This document shows, piece after piece, positions 1-7,178 of a stretch of DNA of 8,782 nucleotides (positions within the stretch are counted from its first letter, which is position 1; every line of letters starts with the position of its first letter). The notes below the pieces were generated by a model, which did no database searches, was not told the origin of the DNA, and saw only the letters and a list, made by a program, of their open reading frames with translations. Source of the stretch: an uncultured Carnobacterium sp. (GTDB lineage Bacteria; Bacillota; Bacilli; Lactobacillales; Aerococcaceae); the NCBI GenBank assembly GCA_937923125.1, contig CALALK010000044.1, positions 1 through 8,782 on the forward strand, given 5' to 3'. The translations under genes and the position numbers were made by a program.

Positions 1-561
1 CATATTTGCTGGTTTCACGAAGACTGGATAGCGTAATGTTCCTTCAATACGAGTGAAGATGGCTTCTGGTGATTTTTCGAAATCAGCTTTCACGAATGGA
101 ACGAATGGCACTTGTGGAATGCCTGCTTGCTGGAATAAATGCTTGCTGGCAATTTTGTCCATTCCGTTTGCGCTGGCTAATACGCCACACCCAACATATG
201 GTAAGTCTAAGATTTCGAATAAACCTTGAATCGTTCCATCTTCTCCGTTTGGTCCGTGTAAGATTGGGAATACTACTGTATCTGGTCCAGCGATATCGCA
301 TGGTTGGATGCGAACGCCTGTTGATGTTTCGCCTTCTGTTGTCGCAAAATGCGCTACAGACCCTTCTGTTAAACGAAGTGCTTGGTCAAAAGCTACAGGT
401 GCTTTTAACGCTTCTCCTTTTAACCATGTTCCTTCTTTTGTAATGTACACTGGTTGCACATCGTAATACTCGAAATAAATTTCTTTAATAATTGAACCGG
501 CTGTTAAAATTGAAATATCGTGCTCTGCACTCTTACCGCCGTAAATTACTACAATTTTCAT
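1..561 (-). CDS. ddl: D-alanine--D-alanine ligase, N-terminal part (cut by window edge)
   Basis: This gene encodes the cytoplasmic ATP-grasp enzyme that joins two D-alanines for the peptidoglycan stem peptide. Visible here are 187 codons, about half of the usual 350-370; the C-terminal half lies beyond base 1. The sequence shows the N-terminal glycine-rich motif YGGKSAEHDIS (residues 7-17), the family motif LHGPNGEDG (101-109), the segment GCGVLASANGMDK (124-136) and FVKPAN (181-186), whose lysine corresponds to an ATP-binding lysine of Ddl. The ATG at 559-561 is preceded by a strong GGAGG (568-572) at 6 nt, so the start is secure. The residues that separate D-Ala from D-Lac specificity in the active-site loop are not included, so vancomycin-related specificity cannot be judged. 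The gene upstream (729-1496) has its own terminator, so ddl probably starts its own transcript. Confidence 0.96.
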   Translation of the reverse strand, partial: MKIVVIYGGKSAEHDISILTAGSIIKEIYFEYYDVQPVYITKEGTWLKGEALKAPVAFDQALRLTEGSVAHFATTEGETSTGVRIQPCDIAGPDTVVFPILHGPNGEDGTIQGLFEILDLPYVGCGVLASANGMDKIASKHLFQQAGIPQVPFVPFVKADFEKSPEAIFTRIEGTLRYPVFVKPANM

Positions 562-578
562 ATGAATCCTCCAAACTA

Positions 579-634
579 TTCGCGTACTGCGAACCGCCTC
601 ATTTAGGCTCTTCGAACGTTATTTTGAAAATAAC
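579..634. repeat. Short dyads in the ddl leader/promoter region
   Basis: Three small inverted repeats lie between the ddl ribosome binding site and the upstream terminator. They are TTCGC-N5-GCGAA (579-593), GCCT-N5-AGGC (596-608) and a 17-bp near-perfect palindrome GTTATTTT-G-AAAATAAC (618-634). The last could be an operator or simply an AT-rich promoter segment. I see no convincing -35/-10 pair for ddl on the minus strand here, although the transcript must start in this stretch or come by read-through. No known regulator is recognised. Confidence 0.4.
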
Positions 635-692
635 CTTGCACTTTTCAGTATAACAAAACGGCCCAATGGTTACAAGTTACGGCCAAGGGATT

Positions 693-730
693 AAAAAAGC
701 ACCTTTCACAACCGCTGTGAAAAGTGCTTT
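693..730 (-). terminator. Rho-independent terminator of the 255-aa gene
   Basis: The stem AAAGCAC-x-TTTCACA (696-710) pairs with TGTGAAA-x-GTGCTTT (716-730) with one mismatch and a 5-nt loop. On the minus strand it is followed by six T residues (complement of 693-698). It overlaps the TAA stop at 729-731 and separates this gene from ddl. Confidence 0.88.
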
Positions 731-1496
731 AAATAGCGTCATTCGTTGGAAGTTTCGCTGAAACCTTCCAGTTTTGATACGTTTCGCTATACGCGAGTTG
801 TCCGATACGGACGTTTTGTGTCACTGCTTTATCGGCATAATGATAACGGTCCTCCGTTAAGAAGATTGGCACTTCGTAGCTATCTTCTTTCTTTGTGACT
901 TTATCAAAAGCAAGACTGATTCCTTCACGATACAATGGCATCATTTCTTTGAGCGCTTCGATGGAAATCGCTGCAGCCACTTTATCAGCACCAAAGAATA
1001 AGAACTTCGGTGTCTCGTTCAAGATATCTGTCATCTCGATTTGGACTTGCGTGGATAAGATTGGCAAGAACTGCTCAATTTTACGGTAGTACACTTTCGA
1101 GTAGCCATTTTCAAGTGACAAGTAAATAAAGTTGTTTTGTAATTTATAGAAGAACGGCGAATGCAAGTGCGTCTTCGCGTGCGAAATATACAGCAAGTCT
1201 GCAATTTCTTGCGGCGTTAATTGATGTACGAAATCAATCGAATCAAAGTCCACCCAATTCGATGGCGCCTCTTTGCCTTCTTCCACCCCTTGGAGATACG
1301 CTAACACATTTTTACGCCCCTTCACCCACATGAAGCCCGTATATGGATCGTGTGTGGCAAGGCTTGACTTCCCGTTTAAGAGAAGTAGGTTTTGCGGAAT
1401 CTCAGACTGTGGTAAGGCAGACAAACGAAACGCAATCGACTTCGTTAGTACATGGTTCGATACGCTATCGTAATGGATATACAATTGTTTAGCCAC
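729..1496 (-). CDS. Conserved-looking hypothetical protein, 255 aa
   Basis: I do not recognise this protein. From the GTG start it begins VAKQLYIHYDSVSNH and runs 255 residues to LPTNDAI. It has no signal peptide, no transmembrane helix and no nucleotide-binding or metal motif that I can name, so it is probably cytosolic. It is a mixed alpha/beta-looking sequence with many aromatic residues, including TGFMWVKGRKN at about residues 53-63. The frame also contains an ATG at 1529, but that ATG lies inside the likely -10 box (1528-1533) and has no Shine-Dalgarno. The GTG at 1494-1496 has GGAGGTGA at ideal distance, so GTG is chosen. The gene has its own promoter and terminator and so appears monocistronic. 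Codon use matches its neighbours, and nothing suggests transfer. It is certainly coding-like; the function is unknown. Confidence 0.85.
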   Translation of the reverse strand: MAKQLYIHYDSVSNHVLTKSIAFRLSALPQSEIPQNLLLLNGKSSLATHDPYTGFMWVKGRKNVLAYLQGVEEGKEAPSNWVDFDSIDFVHQLTPQEIADLLYISHAKTHLHSPFFYKLQNNFIYLSLENGYSKVYYRKIEQFLPILSTQVQIEMTDILNETPKFLFFGADKVAAAISIEALKEMMPLYREGISLAFDKVTKKEDSYEVPIFLTEDRYHYADKAVTQNVRIGQLAYSETYQNWKVSAKLPTNDAI

Positions 1497-1500
1497 AGTC

Positions 1501-1508
1501 TCACCTCC
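1501..1508 (-). promoter_or_regulatory. Ribosome binding site that fixes the GTG start at 1496
   Basis: On the minus strand GGAGGTGA ends 4 nt before GTG (7 nt from the GGAGG core). The alternative ATG 33 nt upstream has no comparable site. Confidence 0.88.
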
Positions 1509-1527
1509 ATAGAGTTTATCATGTTCC

Positions 1528-1533
1528 ATTATA
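1528..1533 (-). promoter_or_regulatory. -10 box of the 255-aa gene
   Basis: A perfect TATAAT on the minus strand lies 20 nt upstream of the Shine-Dalgarno. The -35 region is poor: only T-rich sequence around 1551-1557 lies at a suitable distance. Transcription would start near 1521, downstream of the ATG at 1529, which supports the GTG start. Confidence 0.6.
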
Positions 1534-1646
1534 AAGGATTTCTTTCTACTAAAACATATATATTAGATTACATTTTTCTGCGTGAACCGCTTTCTTTTGT
1601 AACAATTTAGCAACATTCTAAAGTGGATTCTCCACCCTTTATATGC

Positions 1647-1677
1647 AAAAAAGAGTTGAAATGATTTCTTCAACTCT
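1647..1677 (-). terminator. Rho-independent terminator of the 101-aa gene
   Basis: The stem AGAGTTGAA (1652-1660) pairs with TTCAACTCT (1669-1677) across an 8-nt loop. On the minus strand it is followed by TTTTTT (complement of 1647-1652). The rest of the 1530-1707 gap holds the promoter of the 255-aa gene and a tiny hairpin GTGGA-N3-TCCAC (1623-1635) of unclear meaning. Confidence 0.85.
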
Positions 1678-1707
1678 CTTTCTTACCTTCTATAAGTGTA
1701 ATCATTC

Positions 1708-2013
1708 TTAACATTTGACTTTCTGAGTGATTCTTTTCACCGCAATGTCTATTCTTTCAATCACTTCCCAATAATCTTTTGGAAAGCTCTTTAATTCAAC
1801 AATATCCACAGGGTCAAAATGATACACTAAATGACGAATCAATTGGTGATGAAGATAAACAAGATCTTTAAAGTCCTCTAATGAAATAGATTCCAACCCT
1901 TCAATATACGCACATAATTCCTTATAAGATTCTTCGTGAAAGAGGCTTTCCTCATGTAGATAATAAAAGAACGTTCCCTCTTCCAGTAGTACATTTTTTC
2001 GAATTAACGACAT
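1708..2013 (-). CDS. Small hypothetical protein, 101 aa
   Basis: I do not recognise this protein. It starts MSLIRKNVLLEEGTFFYYLHEE, is rich in Glu, Leu, His and Tyr, and appears mainly helical. It has no membrane segment and no signal peptide. The region YLHHQLIRHLVYHFDP (residues 53-68) is conspicuous for its histidines but matches no metal motif I know. The C-terminus is basic (VKRITQKVKC). The ATG at 2011-2013 has GAGG at 8 nt. The gene follows the htpX terminator at 2061-2085 by about 50 nt, and I see no convincing promoter of its own, so it may depend partly on read-through. Size and composition would fit a toxin-immunity or stress protein, but that is only a guess. Confidence 0.72.
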   Translation of the reverse strand: MSLIRKNVLLEEGTFFYYLHEESLFHEESYKELCAYIEGLESISLEDFKDLVYLHHQLIRHLVYHFDPVDIVELKSFPKDYWEVIERIDIAVKRITQKVKC

Positions 2014-2060
2014 CTTCCTAACCTCTTTCCTTATCGCATAAAGTTTTACTTTCTGAAAGC

Positions 2061-2085
2061 AAAAAGACTGAGGAGCCCCCAGTCT
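2061..2085 (-). terminator. Terminator of the lemA-htpX operon
   Basis: AGACTG (2065-2070) pairs with CAGTCT (2080-2085), and the pairing continues inwards through GG/CC and one G-T pair to a 3-nt loop. On the minus strand it is followed by TTTTT (complement of 2061-2065). It lies directly after the htpX stop codon (2091-2093). Confidence 0.85.
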
Positions 2086-2090
2086 AATTT

Positions 2091-2984
2091 CTACATTTTT
2101 TCTAATCGTTTAATACGATTTGCCGTTGATGGGTGTGTTGAGAAGAGTGAATCTCCTTCTTCCCCAAACGGATTTGAGATATATAACGCCGCACTCTTCT
2201 TGTCGGCTTCCGTCATTGGCGGAGCTTCTGAAATCTTCGTCAATGCAGAGATGAGTCCATATGGATTTCGTGTGAATTCCACTGCTGACGCATCTGCTAA
2301 GTACTCACGATTTCGTGACAAGGCCAATTGTAGAATCGTCGACATAAATGGTCCAAGAATCATCGCGATTAAACCGATGACCATGAAAATGGCATTTGCG
2401 CCACCACCGTTATCATCATCATCTCGGTCTCTACTACCGCCACCCCAGAACATCATGCGACTTCCGAATTGGACGAGCATGGCAATCACGGCACCAAGCG
2501 CAATCGCAATCGTTTGAAGGCGAACGTCATAATTACGAATGTGTCCAAACTCGTGGGCAATAACCCCTTCGAGTTCTTCACGATTCAACCGTTCTAAAAG
2601 CCCTGTTGTGACCGCCACGGCTGCTTTTTCTGGAGAACTTCCTGTCGCAAACGCGTTTGGAGATTCGTCCTCGATAATAAAGATACGTGGCATTGGTACT
2701 TTTGCGATCATGGCCATATCGCTCACGATATTCCAAATCATCGGTGCTTGACTTTTATCTGTAATTTCTCTGGCATGGTTTAATTGCATCACTACATTAG
2801 TCGCATTTGCAATCATCATCATTGAATATAACCCGCCGGCAACAAGGGCGATAATGACCCCAGCGACGACACTGCGTAAAGCATAATATCCAATTCCGAT
2901 TCCCACTGCAACGAAGAGCGCCATGTACAACACAATAACGACAAGCGTTTTGCGTTTGTTGGAAGCAATTTGTTGATATAACAT
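2091..2984 (-). CDS. htpX: HtpX-type membrane zinc metalloprotease (M48 family)
   Basis: HtpX is a membrane-embedded zinc protease of peptidase family M48B that degrades damaged or misassembled membrane proteins. This copy has 297 residues, typical for the family. Two hydrophobic helices (about 13-33 and 36-57) lead into the catalytic domain. Zinc motif HEFGH (144-148) supplies two histidines and the catalytic glutamate. The third zinc ligand is probably E227 in SRNREYLAD. Two more hydrophobic stretches (about 156-176 and 198-222) flank a glycine/aspartate-rich loop with four aspartates in a row (DRDDDD, 186-191). The C-terminal STHPST motif (282-287) is present. The ATG at 2982-2984 has GGAGG at 10 nt, a slightly long spacing. 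It lies 33 bp after lemA with no promoter or terminator between, so the two genes form one operon. The gene is complete and intact. Confidence 0.97.
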   Translation of the reverse strand: MLYQQIASNKRKTLVVIVLYMALFVAVGIGIGYYALRSVVAGVIIALVAGGLYSMMMIANATNVVMQLNHAREITDKSQAPMIWNIVSDMAMIAKVPMPRIFIIEDESPNAFATGSSPEKAAVAVTTGLLERLNREELEGVIAHEFGHIRNYDVRLQTIAIALGAVIAMLVQFGSRMMFWGGGSRDRDDDDNGGGANAIFMVIGLIAMILGPFMSTILQLALSRNREYLADASAVEFTRNPYGLISALTKISEAPPMTEADKKSAALYISNPFGEEGDSLFSTHPSTANRIKRLEKM

Positions 2985-3017
2985 CCTAGCACTCCCTCCC
3001 TACTAATGAACTGTCAA

Positions 3018-3578
3018 TTAGAATTTCACTTCAGGAACTTTACGAGCTTCAACTGGAGTTTCTAACATTTCTTCTTTCGTGAATCCACCAAAACCAGCAA
3101 TAATGTTTGTTGGAATTGATTGAATAGAGATGTTATATCTCGCAACACTTGAATTGTATAATTGACGAGCGTAAGAGATTTTGTTCTCTGTGTTTGTCAA
3201 TTCTTCTTGTAAGTTTAAGAAGCTGTCGTTCGCTTTTAAATCAGGATAGCTTTCAGCTAAAGCGAAAATAGTTTTTAAAGCACCTGATAATTGGTTAGAT
3301 GCTTCCATTTTTTCTTGTGGTGAAACATCGCTACCCATGTTTGCAATTTGGTTTCTCATCGCAATTACTTGAGTTAATGTTTCTTGTTCGTGTTTTGCGT
3401 AACCTTTTACTGTTTCAACAAGGTTTGGAACTAAGTCATTACGACGTTGTAATTGAACATCGATTTGCGCCCAAGCTTCTTGAACCCAGTTTTTTTGTTG
3501 TACAAGTCCGTTGTAAGCAAACATTGCCCATAGAACAATTACTGCTAAGACTCCTAATACAATCCATACTACTGTCAT
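3018..3578 (-). CDS. lemA: LemA family membrane protein
   Basis: LemA proteins are small membrane-anchored helical-bundle proteins of unclear biochemical role, often encoded beside htpX. This one has 186 residues. One transmembrane helix (about 3-21) is followed by the family hallmark YNGLVQQKNWVQEAWAQID (22-40), then VQLQRRNDLVPNLVETVKGYA (41-61). Later come the helical segment around YARQLYNSSVARYN (136-149) and the tail GFGGFTKEE (162-170). The frame is open upstream to 3725, but the ATG at 3576-3578 is chosen because it follows AAAGGAG (about 11 nt) and starts the conserved family N-terminus. The upstream extension overlaps the divergent gene's leader and has no ribosome binding site. It is transcribed first in the lemA-htpX operon from the promoter at 3612-3642. 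Confidence 0.95.
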   Translation of the reverse strand: MTVVWIVLGVLAVIVLWAMFAYNGLVQQKNWVQEAWAQIDVQLQRRNDLVPNLVETVKGYAKHEQETLTQVIAMRNQIANMGSDVSPQEKMEASNQLSGALKTIFALAESYPDLKANDSFLNLQEELTNTENKISYARQLYNSSVARYNISIQSIPTNIIAGFGGFTKEEMLETPVEARKVPEVKF

Positions 3579-3611
3579 TTTGTGACACTCTCCTTTAGAT
3601 TTAATACCCTC

Positions 3612-3642
3612 ATTGTACCATATTTTCCTAAATGTGTGTAAA
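3612..3642 (-). promoter_or_regulatory. Promoter of the lemA-htpX operon
   Basis: On the minus strand there is an extended -10, TGG-TACAAT (hexamer 3612-3617), with a candidate -35 TTTACA (3637-3642) at a long 19-nt spacing. The TG extension may compensate for the spacing. Transcription would start near 3605, about 27 nt before the lemA ATG. Confidence 0.6.
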
Positions 3643-3644
3643 AT
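3613..3644 (+). promoter_or_regulatory. Candidate promoter of the SUKH gene, overlapping the lemA promoter
   Basis: On the plus strand TTGTAC (3613-3618) and TAAAAT (3639-3644) could serve as -35 and -10, but the 20-nt spacing is long. A weaker alternative is TTGGTA (3647-3652) with an AT-rich -10 near 3672. Either way the leader would be about 50-75 nt. This is suggestive only. Confidence 0.35.
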
Positions 3645-3680
3645 AGTTGGTAAAGATAGAGTAGCAAAACGTAAAAATTT

Positions 3681-3709
3681 CTGCATCCATCCTAAGACGG
3701 ATTTTGCAG
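3681..3709 (+). other. Hairpin in the leader of the SUKH gene
   Basis: CTGCA (3681-3685) pairs with TGCAG (3705-3709), and TCC (3686-3688) with GGA (3699-3701) after a T bulge. The hairpin ends a few bases before the ribosome binding site AAAGGAG (3714-3719), so it could modulate translation. No regulator is identifiable. Confidence 0.35.
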
Positions 3710-3723
3710 TAGAAAGGAGCCCC

Positions 3724-4428
3724 ATGATTCAGCAACAGTTATTCTCACCGATTCCACAGACGATAGAGACTTTCCCTCGTTTTCCATTGCCACAAAGCTA
3801 CGTGGATTTTCTTTTGGAAAATGGTGCCGGATTCTTCATGAACACGAAAATCACAACGGTGGAACCAACGCGCTTTGGCCTCGACTACGCCCTCTGTAAT
3901 GGACTGAGTGGCTACTCAGAAGGCACGTATTTCCCAAGCATTCTGGATGCTGCATGGTCTCCAGAAGTGACAGGGTTGCCCGAGTACTTTGTGGTCTTTT
4001 TCCAAGACGGACCTGTCTATTACGCCTTCGATTATCAAAACGGTATTGAACAGGAACCAAGCATCCGTCTGATTGACGTTGAAATGGATCAGTGGCTCGA
4101 AGTGGCAAACTCTTTCGATGATTTCCTCTCTCAGCTGGAAGTAACAACCGAAGACATAACGTATGATATGAAAGACTGGATTTCCATCCATACCTTACTG
4201 CAACAAATCGGACAGGAAAATCCCGATACACTGGAGGGACTCCTTGAAATCTTGCAAGACACCCACCCACAACTCTTCTTGCAGGTAACGGCCTATACCC
4301 TAGAACATACTGAGTCCGAAACCATCCGTTCGATTTATAAAGAACGCTTCGCCTTTATCGAAGACTTCCTCAGCGCAGAATTCTCTTCATATCCTGAATA
4401 CGCGCACTGCAAAGCCCTATTATCATAA
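3724..4428 (+). CDS. SUKH (SMI1/KNR4-like) domain protein, 234 aa
   Basis: The N-terminal ~140 residues look like a SUKH/SMI1-KNR4 domain. They include the opening PLPQSYVDFLLENGAG (21-36), the beta-strand pair YFVVFFQDGPVYYAFDY (88-104) and the closing IRLIDVEMDQWLEVANSFDDFLSQL (114-138). SUKH proteins often act as immunity proteins against polymorphic or contact-dependent toxins, but many solitary copies have no known partner. The C-terminal ~95 residues are a helical, acidic extension that I do not recognise. The protein has no signal peptide and no membrane segment. The frame is open back to 3613, but the ATG at 3724 is preferred because AAAGGAG lies just before it (only 4 nt after GGAG, a short spacing) and the domain begins there. 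No toxin gene is visible in the window, so an immunity role is only an inference. Confidence 0.82.
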   Translation: MIQQQLFSPIPQTIETFPRFPLPQSYVDFLLENGAGFFMNTKITTVEPTRFGLDYALCNGLSGYSEGTYFPSILDAAWSPEVTGLPEYFVVFFQDGPVYYAFDYQNGIEQEPSIRLIDVEMDQWLEVANSFDDFLSQLEVTTEDITYDMKDWISIHTLLQQIGQENPDTLEGLLEILQDTHPQLFLQVTAYTLEHTESETIRSIYKERFAFIEDFLSAEFSSYPEYAHCKALLS

Positions 4429-4432
4429 CCAC

Positions 4433-4466
4433 AAAATAAGACCAACATCTCCGTTGGTCTTATTTT
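4433..4466 (+). terminator. Terminator of the SUKH gene (bidirectional form)
   Basis: A perfect 14-bp stem AAAATAAGACCAAC / GTTGGTCTTATTTT with a 6-nt loop (4447-4452) starts 4 nt after the stop codon. The A- and T-rich ends make it usable on both strands. Confidence 0.93.
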
Positions 4467-4501
4467 CTTTCTCTTATTCGCTCTTTTTATTAGTATCTTC
4501 C

Positions 4502-4713
4502 AAAAAAGAGTTCAAAACGGAGAACACGAAGGATTTTATAGTAGCAGTAATGGGGAATAACACAAAATGCGAATTAGGAGCCGTAGGAAGTCATTCTGTA
4601 CGGCTCCTTTGAGGCTTTTGAGGTGAGAGACGACAGGCTCGAACCGTTGTCCCATTACAGCTATTATAAACAAATCCTTCAGTGTTCGAAGTTTTGAACG
4701 AAGTTCACTTTTT
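4502..4713. repeat. About 200-bp imperfect inverted-repeat element with internal hairpins
   Basis: The left arm (4510-4554) and the right arm (4651-4699) are reverse complements with small gaps. The shared blocks are GTTCAAAAC, GAACAC, GAAGGATT, TTATA, TAGC and GTAATGGG. The outermost A/T runs also match (AAAAAAGAG at 4502-4510 against CACTTTTT at 4706-4713), with an 8-nt insertion on the right. Between the arms lie a 10-bp hairpin AGGAGCCGTA / TACGGCTCCT (4576-4585 with 4599-4608) and a second, weaker hairpin around 4628-4650 with a GGCTCGAACC core. The whole segment could fold into one long branched hairpin on either strand. It may be a MITE-like or other small interspersed repeat, or a structured RNA. 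I do not recognise the family, and no clear target-site duplication is visible. A 78-codon minus-strand frame crosses it but looks fortuitous. Confidence 0.7.
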
Positions 4714-4716
4714 AGT

Positions 4717-4736
4717 AAGCACCTTGCGGTGTTTTT
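4717..4736 (+). terminator. Weak plus-strand terminator-like hairpin
   Basis: CACC (4720-4723), loop TTGC, then GGTG (4728-4731) followed by five T residues. The stem extends weakly through A-T pairs. No gene on the plus strand needs it, since the SUKH gene has a stronger terminator, but it could end a transcript running through the inverted-repeat element. Confidence 0.3.
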
Positions 4737-4742
4737 ATTCCA

Positions 4743-4780
4743 AAAAGAAAAAGAGGGGTGAAAAACTTTCACCCCTCTTT
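4743..4780 (-). terminator. Terminator of the groES-groEL operon
   Basis: A stem of about 14 bp, AAAGAGGGGTGAAA (4750-4763) with TTTCACCCCTCTTT (4767-4780), has a 3-nt loop. On the minus strand it is followed by TTTTTCTTTTT. It ends 2 nt before the groEL stop codon (4783-4785). Confidence 0.94.
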
Positions 4781-4782
4781 GA

Positions 4783-6686
<1,904 letters not shown>

Positions 6687-6708
6687 ATGAAATCCTCCTT
6701 CATCTTTT

Positions 6709-6735
6709 TTAGCACTCAAAAACACTGAGTGCTAA
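6709..6735. promoter_or_regulatory. CIRCE operator (HrcA binding site)
   Basis: TTAGCACTC (6709-6717), nine spacer bases, GAGTGCTAA (6727-6735): both half-sites match the published CIRCE consensus exactly. It sits just downstream of the predicted transcription start and upstream of the groES ribosome binding site, the normal position for heat-shock repression by HrcA. hrcA itself is not in the window. No CtsR direct repeat was seen beside it. Confidence 0.98.
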
Positions 6736-6746
6736 CTCATAGTTTT

Positions 6747-6775
6747 ATGATACTCATTTGGTCAGGAAAAATCAA
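6747..6775 (-). promoter_or_regulatory. SigA-type promoter of groES-groEL
   Basis: On the minus strand TTGATT (6770-6775) and TATCAT (6747-6752) are separated by exactly 17 nt. The start of transcription would be near 6740, just before the CIRCE operator. Confidence 0.8.
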
Positions 6776-6785
6776 GAATAAATAC

Positions 6786-6814
6786 TTGCTTATTTGTCTG
6801 GAATTTTGTAAGAT
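6786..6814 (+). promoter_or_regulatory. Promoter of the 87-aa membrane protein gene
   Basis: TTGCTT (6786-6791) and TAAGAT (6809-6814) are separated by 17 nt, with a TG directly before the -10. Transcription would begin near 6821, giving a leader of only about 17 nt that is mostly the ribosome binding site. It is divergent from, and about 10 bp away from, the groES promoter. Confidence 0.65.
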
Positions 6815-6837
6815 TTTGACAGGAAAGGATGATTGCT

Positions 6838-7101
6838 ATGACACGAAAAAGTTTCTTTAGAAGACTATATTTTGAAATCATATTAGCCGTCTTCTTTATC
6901 TTTCTAGCAACGACGCATTATCCTGGAAATGGATTTGACTTTATCACATTATTCTGCTGTCTATTCGCAACGACAAGCATCGTAACAAGTATCAACATGC
7001 TTCGCACCTATAACGAGTTGAAAAAACTCGCCAACCTCATCGAGAATCTGCCCGATGACGAGGATTCACTAGACGATAAAGAACCAAAAGAAAAGCACTA
7101 A
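6838..7101 (+). CDS. Small hypothetical two-helix membrane protein, 87 aa
   Basis: I do not recognise the family. The protein has a basic N-terminus (MTRKSFFRRL), a first hydrophobic helix at about residues 11-27 and a short loop HYPGNGFD. A second helix at about 34-55 contains two adjacent cysteines (FCCLF). A charged cytoplasmic-looking tail follows, first amphipathic and basic (LRTYNELKKLANLI), then strongly acidic (LPDDEDSLDDKEPKEKH). The first basic stretch suggests both termini are cytoplasmic. The ATG at 6838 is chosen because AAAGGA lies 8 nt before it; the in-frame ATG at 6829 touches the Shine-Dalgarno and is unlikely. Promoter and terminator flank the gene closely, so it is an independent unit between groESL and rex. 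Other Firmicutes also keep small membrane genes between rex and groES, but homology is not established. Confidence 0.75.
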   Translation: MTRKSFFRRLYFEIILAVFFIFLATTHYPGNGFDFITLFCCLFATTSIVTSINMLRTYNELKKLANLIENLPDDEDSLDDKEPKEKH

Positions 7102-7141
7102 TCGCTCCGCAAATCGGATTGGATTAGTGCTTATTTTTTTT
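7093..7141 (+). terminator. Terminator of the 87-aa membrane protein gene
   Basis: The stem AAGCACTAATC (7093-7103) pairs with GATTAGTGCTT (7122-7132), with an inner TCCG/CGGA pairing, followed by eight T residues (7134-7141). It includes the stop codon of the gene. Confidence 0.93.
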
Positions 7142-7143
7142 AC

Positions 7144-7171
7144 AAAAAAGGCACCCTATGCGGATGCCTTT
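7144..7171 (-). terminator. Terminator of rex
   Basis: AAAGGCA (7147-7153) pairs with TGCCTTT (7165-7171), with an inner CC/GG pair. On the minus strand it is followed by TTTTTT (complement of 7144-7149). It lies 7 nt after the rex stop codon and back to back with the terminator of the convergent gene. Confidence 0.88.
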
Positions 7172-7178
7172 CAACAAA

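Noticed and set aside
2403..2450. Low-complexity tract in htpX
   Set aside because: It encodes the Asp/Gly-rich loop between hydrophobic segments of HtpX and keeps the frame, so it is not a separate repeat element.
3579..3725. N-terminal extension of lemA to an upstream ATG
   Set aside because: The extension has no Shine-Dalgarno, overlaps the divergent promoter and leader, and precedes the conserved LemA N-terminus.
4536..4772. Minus-strand 78-codon reading frame between groEL and the SUKH gene
   Set aside because: It starts inside the groEL terminator, has no ribosome binding site, and its body is the inverted-repeat element read as protein.
6687..6725. Longer groES starting at 6725
   Set aside because: That ATG lies inside the CIRCE operator; the ATG at 6686 has a strong ribosome binding site and gives the family N-terminus.
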